A stretch of DNA of 64,000 bases. It comes from Apostichopus japonicus. Taxonomy: Eukaryota; Echinodermata; Holothuroidea; Aspidochirotida; Stichopodidae. The notes beneath the pieces were generated by a model, which worked only from the letters and a program-made list of their open reading frames with translations, did not search any database and was not told the origin of the DNA. Positions 25,542-36,800 of the stretch are shown here, in pieces; the first letter of the stretch is position 1; every line of letters starts with the position of its first letter. The stretch covers positions 15,001-79,000 of the forward strand of contig NC_092563.1 of the NCBI RefSeq assembly GCF_037975245.1, written 5' to 3'. The translations under genes and the position numbers were made by a program.

Positions 25542-26739
25542 GATTATCTATACAGAAATACTGTATGCTACAACAAGAATATGTGTACAGCAGGTAGCTG
25601 ATTTTTGCCTAGATGCTACTTCTTGCTAGGATTGAATATTGAATGCAAACGTCAAAGGTACTATTACTTACTGATACTAGTACTGTACTTGGCAGCCCAA
25701 CTCGAAGACTTCAAAACTAACAACACTATGAAGTATGAGAAAGGAATTCAATGTATGGATAGCCTGCCGTATGGTTGGTTGGGTTAGGCTGGTGGTAAAA
25801 CCAAACAAAAAATGTGACGTTGAATTATTGAAACATGGATCGCTCGTTACCACAACGCTACTGACAAACACGTTCGTTGCAATATACAAAAATGAGAGTA
25901 GTATGCATCATTGCGCGAAATTATGATGAGTTGACAAAATTGAAATGAATTGAATGCGGCCACTTTTCAAGTCTCGATTGCAAACACGAACACAACAAAT
26001 CAGCTCTGCACTGTGCGTGTGTATCATTCATTGTATACTGTACATCTCATGTCTCGATCAGTAATTTCTTTGACCGGGCTGAAGCTGGCCAACAGACCTC
26101 TGACAGATCGCTGAAAATGAACAGCGTCTACCTCGAATAGGGTATTGAATTCATGCAGGTTGCACAGACAATCGAGCATTCCAAGGAAGCAAAGGAAGGT
26201 ATCTCGAAAAAAACGTCGTCGCTAAAGTTCAACACTGTAGTCGCGGAGGTTGGCTGTTTGGGTCAAAGGCTGACCGCAAATTATGTGAAATATGCGGAAA
26301 ATGTTGTTAACAGCAAAAACGTTACCATGCGAAGTGAGATGCTTTTGAGAACGAAGGGACTGGAGAAATAGACAAAATTGGCGAAGTTTTTAGTCTGTTA
26401 ATTTTAAGGAATTAAAAGAAGGCGCAAACTGTACCTCATTCTTTACGCTCAATTTCTCAATTGACAAGTGAAGTTTGTATTGATGTTAGATATTCTTCGT
26501 CTGTTTGCTCGTAGGAGATTGGAAAATAAACTCCGGGGTTATTGACGTATCACTAAAAAAGTTAGATTAGTGTACGTCGACCTGAGAGGTTAAACTTCGG
26601 AAAATAACCCTAAACTAACCTGCTTTATTGATTTTGGGGAGATTTTGTGAGTCATCACATTACTTTTTTATGCTTGGATATTACTGATGGTCTGAAAAAT
26701 GATGAGGATTGAATATGATTTAATAAGGTATTTTATAAA
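25542..26739. other. Intergenic region upstream of the phosphatase gene
   Basis: Contains the presumed promoter of the minus-strand phosphatase gene, but no clear TATA box was identified. A 72-codon plus-strand frame (26153-26371) is lysine-rich and unassigned, so it is not called. Confidence 0.5.
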
Positions 26740-26745
26740 ATCGCA

Positions 26746-29700
26746 ATGCAGAAATATTACACTACAGAGCGAAAACAGGTGATTTGACAACCCCAATGTT
26801 TCGCTAAATATAACCCCGTGATAATTTTTGTGCCAGCAAATGACCATCATAAATGAATGTAGGGGACATTATTCTTTCATTTTCATGACTTTTCATGACA
26901 ATCGTAAGGGGTCTACTACCAGCAGCAGGCGGATTCCGACAGCGCCCTCATCGGCTCAATGCAAAAATACTACACTAAAGAGCGAAAACAGCAAAACTGA
27001 CAACCCCCATTAATTGCTCAATTTAACCCCGTGATAATTTTTGTGCCATCAAATGACCACCCTCAATATATGTAGGGGACACTATTCTTCCATGTTCACG
27101 ACATTTCATGACAATCGAAGGGGGTCTACTATCAGCAGCAGGCGGATTCCGGCAGCGCCCTCACCGGCTCAATGCAAAATACTACACTAAAGAGCGAAAA
27201 CAGCAAAAATGACAACCCCCATTAATTGCTCAATATTAAACCCCGTGATAATTTTTGTGCCATCAAATGACCACCCTCAATATATGTAGGGGACACTATT
27301 CTTCCATGTTCACGACATTTCATGATAATCGAAGGGGGTCTACTATCAGCAGCAGGCGGATTCCGGCAGCGCCCTCATCGGCTCAATGCAAAATAATACA
27401 CTAAAGAGCGAAAACAGCAAAAATGACAACCCCCATTAATTGCTCAATATAACACCGTGATAATTTTTGTGCCATCAAATGACCACCCTCAATATATGTA
27501 GGGGACACTATTCTTTCATGTTCACGACATTTCATGACAATCGAAGGGGGTCTACTATCAGCAGCAGGCGGATTCCGGCAGCGCCCTCATCGCCTACTTG
27601 CAAAAAATACTACACTAAACAGCTAAAACAGCAAAAATGACAACCCCCATTAATTGCTCAATTTAACCCCGTGATAATTTTTGTGCCAGCAAATGACCAT
27701 CATAAATGAATGTAGGGGACATTATTCTGTCATTTTCATGACTTTTCATGACAATCGAAGGGGGTCTACTATCAGCAGCAGCGGATTCCGGCAGCGCCCT
27801 TATCGGCTCAATGCAAAAATACTACACTAAAGAGCGAAAACAGCTATAATGGCAACCCCCATTAATTGCTCAATTTAACCCCGTGATAATTTTTGTGCCA
27901 TCAATTGACGACCCTCAATATATGTAGGGGACACTATTCTTTCATGTTCACGACATTTCATGACAATCGAAGGGGGTCTACTATCAGCAGCAGGCGGATT
28001 CCGGCAGCACCCTCATCGCCTACTTGCAAAGAATACTACACTAAACAGCTAAAACAGCAAAAATGACAACCCCCATTAATTGCTCAATTTAACCCCGTGA
28101 TAATTTTTGTGCCAGCAAATGACCATCATAATTGAATGTAGGGGGCATTATTCTTTCATGTTCACGACATTTCATGACAATCGAAGGGGGTCTACTATCA
28201 GCAGCAGGCGGATTCCGGCAGCGCCCTCACCGGCTCAATGCAAAATACTACACTAAAGAGCGAAAACAGCAAAAATGACAACCCCCATTAATTGCTCAAT
28301 ATAACCCCGTGATAATTTTTGTGCCAGCAAATGACCATCATAAATGAATGTAGGGGACATTATTCTTTCATTTTCATGACTTTTCATGACAATCGAAGGG
28401 GGTCTACTATCAGCAGCAGCGGATTCCGGCAGCGCCCTCATCGGCTCAATGCAAAAATACTACACTAAAGAGCGAAAACAGCTATAATGGCAACCCTCAT
28501 TAATTGCTCAATTTAACCCCGTGATAATTTTTGTGCCATCAATTGACCACCCTCAATATATGTAGGGGACACTATTCTTTCATGTTCACGACATTTCATG
28601 ACAATCGAAGGGGGTCTACTATCAGCAGCAGGCGGATTCCGGCAGCACCCTCATCGCCTACTTGCAAAAAATACTACACTAAAGAGCGAAAACAGCAAAA
28701 CTGACAACCCCCATTAATTGCTCCATTTAACCCCGTGATAATTTTTGTGCCATCAAATGACCACCCTCAATATATGTAGGGGACACTATTCTTCCATGTT
28801 CACGACATTTCATGACAATCGAAGGGGGTCTACTATCAGCAGCAGGCGGATTCCGGCAGCGCCCTCACCGGCTCAATGCAAAATACTACACTAAAGAGCG
28901 AAAACAGCAAAAATGACAACCCCCGTTAATTGCTCAATTTAACCCCGTGATAATTTTTGTGCCATCAAATGACCACCCTCAATATATGTAGGGGACACTA
29001 TTCTTCCATGTTCACGACATTTCATGACAATCGAAGGGGGTCTACTATCAGCAGCAGGCGGATTCCGGCAGCGCCCTCACCGGCTCAATGCAAAAAACTA
29101 CACTAAAGAGCGAAAACAGCAAAAATGACAACCCCCATTAATTGCTCAATATAACCCCGTGATAATTTTTGTGCCAGCAAATGACCATCATAAATGAATG
29201 TAGGGGACATTATTCTTTCATTTTCATGACTTTTCATGACAATCGAAGGGGGTCTACTATCAGCAGCAGGCGGATTCCGGCAGCGCCCTCATCGGCTCAA
29301 TGCAAAAATACTACACTAAAGAGCGAAAACAGCTATAATGGCAACCCTCATTAATTGCTCAATTTAACCCCGTGATAATTTTTGTGCCATCAATTGACCA
29401 CCCTCAATATATGTAGGGGACACCTTTCTTTCATGTTCACGACATTTCATGACAATCGAAGGGGGTCTACTATCAGCAGCAGGCGGATTCCGGCAGCGCC
29501 CTCATCGCCTACTTGCAAAAAATACAACACTAAACAGCTAAAACAGCAAAACTGACAACCCCCATTAATTGCTCAATTTAACCCCGTGATAATTTTTGTG
29601 CCAGCAAATGACCATCATAAATGAATGTAGGGGACATTATTCTTTCATTTTCATGACTTTTCATGACAATCGAAGGGGGTCTACTATCAGCAGCAGGCGG

Positions 29701-30345
29701 ATTCCGGCAGCGCCCTCATCGGCTCAATGCAAAAATTTAACCCCGTGATAATTTTTGTGCCAGCAAATGACCATCATAAATGAATGTAGGGGACATTATT
29801 CTTTCATTTTCATGACTTTTCATGACAATCGAAGGGGGTCTACTATCAGCAGCAGGCGGATTCCGGCAGCGCCCTCATCGGCTCAATGCAAAAATACTAC
29901 ACTAAAGAGCGAAAACAGCTATAATGGCAACCCTCATTAATTGCTCAATTTAACCCCGTGATAATTTTTGTGCCATCAATTGACCACCCTCAATATATGT
30001 AGGGGACACTTTTCTTTCATGTTCACGACATTTCATGACAATCGAAGGGGGTCTACTATCAGCAGCAGGCGGATTCCGGCAGCGCCCTCATCGCCTACTT
30101 GCAAAAAATACAACACTAAACAGCTAAAACAGCAAAAATGACAACCCCCATTAATTGCTCAATTTAACCCCGTGATAATTTTTGTGCCAGCAAATGACCA
30201 TCATAAATGAATGTAGGAGACATTATTCTTTCATTTTCATGACTTTTCATGACAATCGAAGGGGGTCTACTATCAGCAGCAGGCGGATTCCGGCAGCGCC
30301 CTCAATAGCTCAATGAACAGATAGTGCTACACTAAATACTTAAAA
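26746..30345 (+). repeat. Left ~213-bp tandem array (17 units)
   Basis: The box GTCTACTATCAGCAGCAGG occurs 17 times from 26911 to 30265, mostly 212-214 bp apart, with one internal deletion (159 bp between 29679 and 29838). Two subtypes interleave, one with CCACCCTCAATATATG, the other with CCATCATAAATGAATG. Each unit also has TGACAACCCCCATTAATTG and CCCCGTGATAATTTTTGTGCC. The first unit (from about 26746) and the last (to about 30345) are degraded. Repeated ~61-codon frames are by-products of the repeat. Confidence 0.95.
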
Positions 30346-30850
30346 TAGATGTGGTCAGTAATAGGTAAGCACTTTCCCCTAGCGGAGCAAGCCGTTTATA
30401 CTCGATATTTTAGTTGTTAATGAATAAATCCAATGTTAACGAAAGTGCGATACCAAACGCCAGATGACGAGGATGTAGAGGTATGATGGGATGACTTATC
30501 AAGCAACAGGAAGAAAAAATAACCTCCTACATATCCGTAAGTAATCAGAGCAAATCGTGGCTTTCATTTTATGTTATTTCCATCTTCTTACTTTATCATG
30601 TCTATATCATTACGTGAAAAATCCCACGCGGAATGCGCAGAGAAATGCATTTAATAAACCTGATATCACTTGGTAGCTAGTTTTTGCCTTTAATTGGTCT
30701 TAGTAAGGAATGTTTAAAGTTAACTGGTTTCATAGGAGCCCCCAATCGCAAAAGTTGTACAAATTATAATTCATCTGAAATGTCGTTGTTCTATATATAT
30801 AGGCCCTATTTTACTTTAAATTAACGAATATAGTTACTGCTGCTATATCT

Positions 30851-30866
30851 ACACACACACACACAC

Positions 30867-30943
<77 letters not shown>

Positions 30944-30951
30944 TATATTTA

Positions 30952-30993
<42 letters not shown>

Positions 30994-31003
30994 TGTATAT
31001 ATT

Positions 31004-31063
<60 letters not shown>

Positions 31064-31077
31064 TATATATATTCATA
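30851..31077. repeat. (CA)n/(TA)n microsatellite
   Basis: A short (AC)n run followed by about 200 bp of TA repeats with a few ATTTAT and ACATATATGT interruptions. Isoleucine-tyrosine open frames across it are artefacts. Confidence 0.97.
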
Positions 31078-31138
31078 TATGTTGATACTAGATGAGACTA
31101 GTGGAACACTAGTAGTTGTAACTCGGAGTTTCACGCGT

Positions 31139-31274
<136 letters not shown>

Positions 31275-31854
31275 AGATATTAGCTACATGTCTATAGGCC
31301 AACCTGAAAGGAGAAAGTACTTTAAAATCATTGCCCAGTTTTAAATGTGTTAATTGTGTGTAAAATGGACAGGTTTTTATATTTATAATTCTGTGGAACT
31401 CTTTAGTTGACAAATATAACGTCAATTTGGCCTATTAAAGATATCCTACAATGATACAGAGTGAAGAAGGCTTATAACAAACACAATTAATGGTTCTTAA
31501 GTTTTGTATTGCACTAACTTGACCATACGCTGTGTGTATGTGTTTGTAACTCTCTTACCATATTCCCTTTTAGGGGTTAGAAGTTCATGCCGCATATCTT
31601 GGCGTAAGTTGATTTATCTGCTGAATAGGATCATTAACATACTTGTTGTAATCAGTCATTCAGTTTTTCCTTCATAGTACATAGATTAGTTATAGTTTCT
31701 GCCAATATTTGTATTCCCTTGTGAATTAATTATTGAAAGTGGTTATACCTTGTAGTATTGACTGATGTTAAAATCATGGTTTTGTGTAATTGGTATTCCT
31801 TTAAGGCTATGATTGGTTTCTATACAGTATTACTCACTGTTGAGATGAAATGGG

Positions 31855-31915
31855 GGTGTATAGGCGGTTTTACACTATCTAACGCAACGTAGTCGCCAAG
31901 AACCTGAAGTATTTT
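31855..31915. repeat. Dispersed ~60-bp block shared with the nested hAT element
   Basis: GGCGGTTTTACACTATCTAA and the following CGCAACGTAGTCGCCAAGAA match 15913-15971 almost exactly: one substitution, two extra bases, and the ends differ. Flanks differ at both sites. It is followed by a short tandem duplication of TGCTAGAATATGA. Confidence 0.85.
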
Positions 31916-32437
31916 GTAATGCTAGAATATGATAGTAATTTTGTAATGCTAGAATATGACAGCCATATGGACCTAATATTGTTGTCCCGTATAGTGAAGT
32001 TAACGTGATATATATTGATCTTTTCTTAAAGTGGCACATATACCATATCTGCTTACTGATGTCTCTGCGACAGCTTGTTATTTTGAATATTGCCAGTAAA
32101 ATAAAAGTCATTAGCAAATTGTTCATGAAAACGAAATTCCTGGACCTTAGCTGCTTTAACTTCTGGCTCACTATATTTATATAGGCATAACATTTGACAC
32201 AGGCATTATACCTCAAAACAAGTAGCCCATGTTCTAATGTGCATATAGTTTCCAGCCTAATGTTAAATTTTCCGTTAAAAGACACCACCAACTGAACAAC
32301 ATCTCCAAATGCACTATTTGTCATGTACTGCGTACAAATTTCAAGAATAAGGAGAGGCAAAGTATAGTAAAAAAATGACTTAAAGGCATATACCTCGTGC
32401 ATTCGAAAGAAAGAAAAAGGTTGATCCTTAACTCCAA

Positions 32438-32715
<278 letters not shown>

Positions 32716-32777
32716 ATATGTGTGGTTGTTTATGTATCGACCTATACTCAACTTTCTCATACCAGGTAACGACGGAA

Positions 32778-32909
32778 ATGGGAGAACGCACTGGTGGAAA
32801 GGAAGATTGCTTGGAGGTTCAATGGAACCACGCAATTACGGCAAGTGGGTTTAATACAACGCCAATTCGCTTCAAACGGCCAACTCAGAATCATGGCGAC
32901 GAACGTCCG
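32778..32909 (+). CDS. Predicted 5' coding exon of the transposase-like gene
   Basis: An in-frame ATG (G at +4) opens 44 codons that end exactly at CCG followed by GTGAGC, a good splice donor. The next in-phase exon begins at 33879 after TTTATCCTTTTATAG, so a 969-bp GT-AG intron joins them in phase 0. This is preferred because the main open frame has no ATG at its start (it opens at a GTG) and remains open upstream to that acceptor. The frame is also open upstream of 32778, and CTTTCTCATACCAG at about 32752-32765 could be an acceptor, so this may instead be an internal exon. The encoded peptide has no recognised domain. No transcript evidence is available. Confidence 0.5.
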
Positions 32910-33878
32910 GTGAGCATTTTTTTATCAATTGAATGCTAGTGGTTTCCCAACGAGGTTCTTTTACCAAACTTTGATTATCAACGCGTGGCTAGAGTCAGTT
33001 CACTACCATAAAGATAACGCTTCGTTTTGAATGAAATTTTTAGACCTTTCATTGGCTTTTGCAATTGGAATTACATTTGGATCAGTGTTTTGGGTGCGGG
33101 AGGTGAGTTGTAGTGAAGAAGGGCGCGTCGGTTAGGCTAACGTGGTTGTCGCGTGGTTCCCCCTCTCTTCCCTCTGCTGTACTGGCTATTTGATCGCCTG
33201 AATTCTGAGCTGTGATTGTGCGCTGCCACGATCATGGCGTTGCTAGTCGGTGCGCGGCGCAAGGTCATATATAGCGGCGCGAGTCAATGTGAGCCGCTAA
33301 GTTTATATCGGCGCTGGTTATAGAGTGCCCCGTCAAGGTCACGGCGCAAATTTATAGCGGCGCGAGCCATGCTCTCCACCAAGGTCCCGGGTGCACATTC
33401 AGTGTTTGTAACATATTTCACGTTGTACGTACTAGTACATAAACAGATGCAAACACAGAGAACCGGTTCTGGTATTAAGTGTTTCAGCTTCAATCCATAC
33501 CCTAACCCTGCATGTTTTCGGCCCAGAGGAATATGCCCTATCCCTTCTTTATCTTTCTCCGAAAGTAAGGGTGAATTCACTGCATGTATCAGCATAACAT
33601 CCGAGGACGAAGGCAGCGTTACAATTAGAAGCTGCTTTCAAATCCCACTGAAATATTCTTTTTATTACGTCTATTACGCCCTGAAGCCTGAAGGGGAGAA
33701 GAAATGACCGTATACTATCGGCCTGAAAGCAGTATTTACCTGATTTTCAGTTATCATTTATTACAATGTGTGCAAAATTTGTTTCATTTAAGTGAAGCTG
33801 CTGTGTAGTCATGCGAATGTGGTACGAAACAAGAACCGAAATGATAAATAACCTGCGATACAATTTATCCTTTTATAG
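32910..33878 (+). other. Predicted intron of the transposase-like gene
   Basis: GTGAGC donor and TTTTATAG acceptor, 969 bp, phase 0. It contains a GCGGCGCGAG-rich stretch (33240-33370) and a 112-codon open frame (33369-33707, plus) with no recognisable features. Confidence 0.5.
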
Positions 33879-36800
33879 AAAGAGTCACACGAACATTTCC
33901 TGGAACGATCACCGACAAGGGATTTCTCTCAGCTAAAGGGCGGTGCTCACAAGCGAGGACGACCTGCGTGTACCGAGTATGCCAAGATCTCTGCCGCAAT
34001 TTCGTCAGTGAGAAAAAAGGTGACGGTTACCTCATCAACATCAAAAGCTTTCTGGGAGAGTGTCGTTATGGAGCTGGGCTGGTCGACAAAAAATCTCAAG
34101 AGGTCAGTGAAGGTCCTCCGGAGCATATGGTGTAATAACAGAGGAAACATACGATTACTGGTAGAATCGGGAGAAGGAACAACAAGAACGAAACCAAGGG
34201 AAAAGAGGAAACGTAAGCCAGTAAGATTTTCAAGTAATTGGGTCGACATTAATATGAAAAGAAAGTATTGCACTTGTCAAACGTATTATGATAACAAACG
34301 ACAGTACATCCATTGCAAGCAATGTGATGAATGGTACCATTACAGCTGTATGCGTATTCCTTCAACGGTAAAGTCTGGTTTTAATGTAACATTTTATTGC
34401 GGTATTGGTAAGTGTAACAACGGAAAGTATGTATTTCAGCTGCACCATGATAAAGATGGTGTTAAGTTGAAAGAAAACTTGAACTCGAGTGAAATAGTAC
34501 ATCAGCAACCTCCTACCGCCAAATCAAGCCATGAATGTAATGATACAAACACCGATTCATGTAAGAATGAAAGTACAGAAGTTGCCAGCCGTGTATCAAA
34601 TAAGACGTTAAGTGTGTTGTCTGGATCACAAGCAAATAATGATGACTACGTTATTAAGCAGTTTCCCAAGAAGGGAACATTTTCAATCAATGCAGACACT
34701 TATAATACAGTATTAAGTAAAAGACGCGGTAGGTGTCTTCCCACAGGGGAATGGCAAAAGTATTTCGTAGATGGTATGTCTAAAATAAACCCTTATTGTG
34801 TAATCATGTTTAAATACCATTATCTTATAGACAATAACACTAGTGAAACGATATTCCGGGCCAAGGGGTATTGCAAATTTGCAGATTGTTCCGTAAGCGT
34901 ACTCATTTCCATGGATAGAAACTTTTCATGCACGGTGAACTTCAATGGAAACATGAAGCACAGCATGTACGACATCCATGCTCGGCCAATTAGGGGCTTA
35001 GATAGGAGATTAGCGGGAAAGACCCTCTCCATGGGTGTGAAGCCAATGAAAGTTCTTTTACGGAATCTGTCTTCTAAATCTTCAGAAGTTATAGCATCGG
35101 GTAACAGAAACAACTGTGGCAGGACGCTGTCTGTCATGCAGAAAATTTCAAGTGAGAGTAGGTCTAAGGAACGTGATGATGAAGACGAAATCAAAAGTCT
35201 TCTAAAAAAGCAGCAGAAGTACTGTTTAAAATATAACCATCGTGGTAGGGTTCCCGGCTTCATACAACAAATATCTGTTAGTCCGATGTATATAATATGT
35301 TTCACGGAAGGAGGACTAAGGGTATGGCACGATATGTGTAGAACAGACGTAGTATTCTGGGATGCGACCGGTGGGGTGTTGGACAGAGGCCATGGTAAAA
35401 AGCAAATTTTGTATTATGAGTTGTCTGTTAGAAATTTAACAAAGGGTAAGTCAACCTTGCCGGTGTCCATACTATTATCCGAAGATCAAAGTCTACCTGT
35501 CATTATGAATTGGTTAAACGTTTTTAGACATAAAGAAAAGCTTTTATTTGGGCATAGTAGCATATCAACCCCTGTACAAATCAACAGTGATAGGGCATGG
35601 GTATTCTTATTGGCTGCCATGCATGTTTTCAACAACGAAACTTACAAACAGTTCCTAAACCGTGCATGGAGTATTTTGAATGGCAAATTAACACACGAAG
35701 ACTGTAACAAAACCTTACCGCATGCATGTATTGGTCACTTTATGAAAAATTGCAAAGATTTAACAAAAAAACATTACAAAAAACACTACCGTTTTGGAAT
35801 GTTTTGCTTGAGCTTACTGGTTAATGCGTGCTCCCTGAAAGCATTCGCATGTATTGTTTATGATATTTCTGTTGTTCTTTCGTCCCAATGCGCGTCACCC
35901 CTAGTATCGTCTTGCTTAAAGAGATTACACCAAAGAATAACAGCTTTATCCATAGAAGGTAATGGACAGAAAGACGAACTATCTCCCCTCTTTGTAGGTA
36001 ACACCGACTTTGCCTCTGACAATAACAGCACTAATATGTCAGAAGATGCATTCCTTTCCCGTATGAATTCCCCTTTCACTGAACATTTTAGTAAAGTTAT
36101 AGAGAAAGGTCGCCTCGATTGCAGAAACAGTCACTACACCGGAGTACCTACTGGAGACGACCATAACTCCTACTTTTGTGTAACTTTCCTAAAAGAGATA
36201 CAGAGAATCCTGCTTCCATCTGCACCACTTTGGTCAGATATGCTACCAAGTTCTCTTCATAAATGGCAGGTTGCAAATGGACAACCAAGCAGCATTTCGT
36301 TTCCACGGTCTATAGCTCATTCGGAGCAACGTATGGGGGTTTTAAAGCAAATACAGTTAGGGAAACGAAAATTTCATCGCATAGACGAACTTGTCGAGGA
36401 ATTAACAAAAGACTCTCGTGGATTAGAAATTATTTTTTCAGATGCAGTAAAACACTTCTATAAGTCAGCTGATAAACGCAACACCAACTTAATACGTGAA
36501 AAATGGTCGCGAAAAAGATCACATTCACAGGGTTCAGTATATCAAAAATCACCCCATAAGAACGTTCATGAAGAACGAAATGTGCTTTCTAATGTTAATA
36601 TTAATGAATATACAGGTGGAGACATGGCAAGCGAATGTCACAACGTATATGACAACGTTGTTCCTATGTTCACCCCGCTTCAAAATCTAGAAAATAACTG
36701 CTGGTTCAGTTCAGTTTTGCAGTCATTTATTCGTATTGGCAGCATAGACAGATGTTTCCGGGAAAGTACCTTATCCGTGAGTGACTCGCGACTTAACACT

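Noticed and set aside
33369-33707. 112-codon frame in the predicted intron of the transposase-like gene
   Set aside because: No domain, overlapped by an equally long antisense frame; likely chance.
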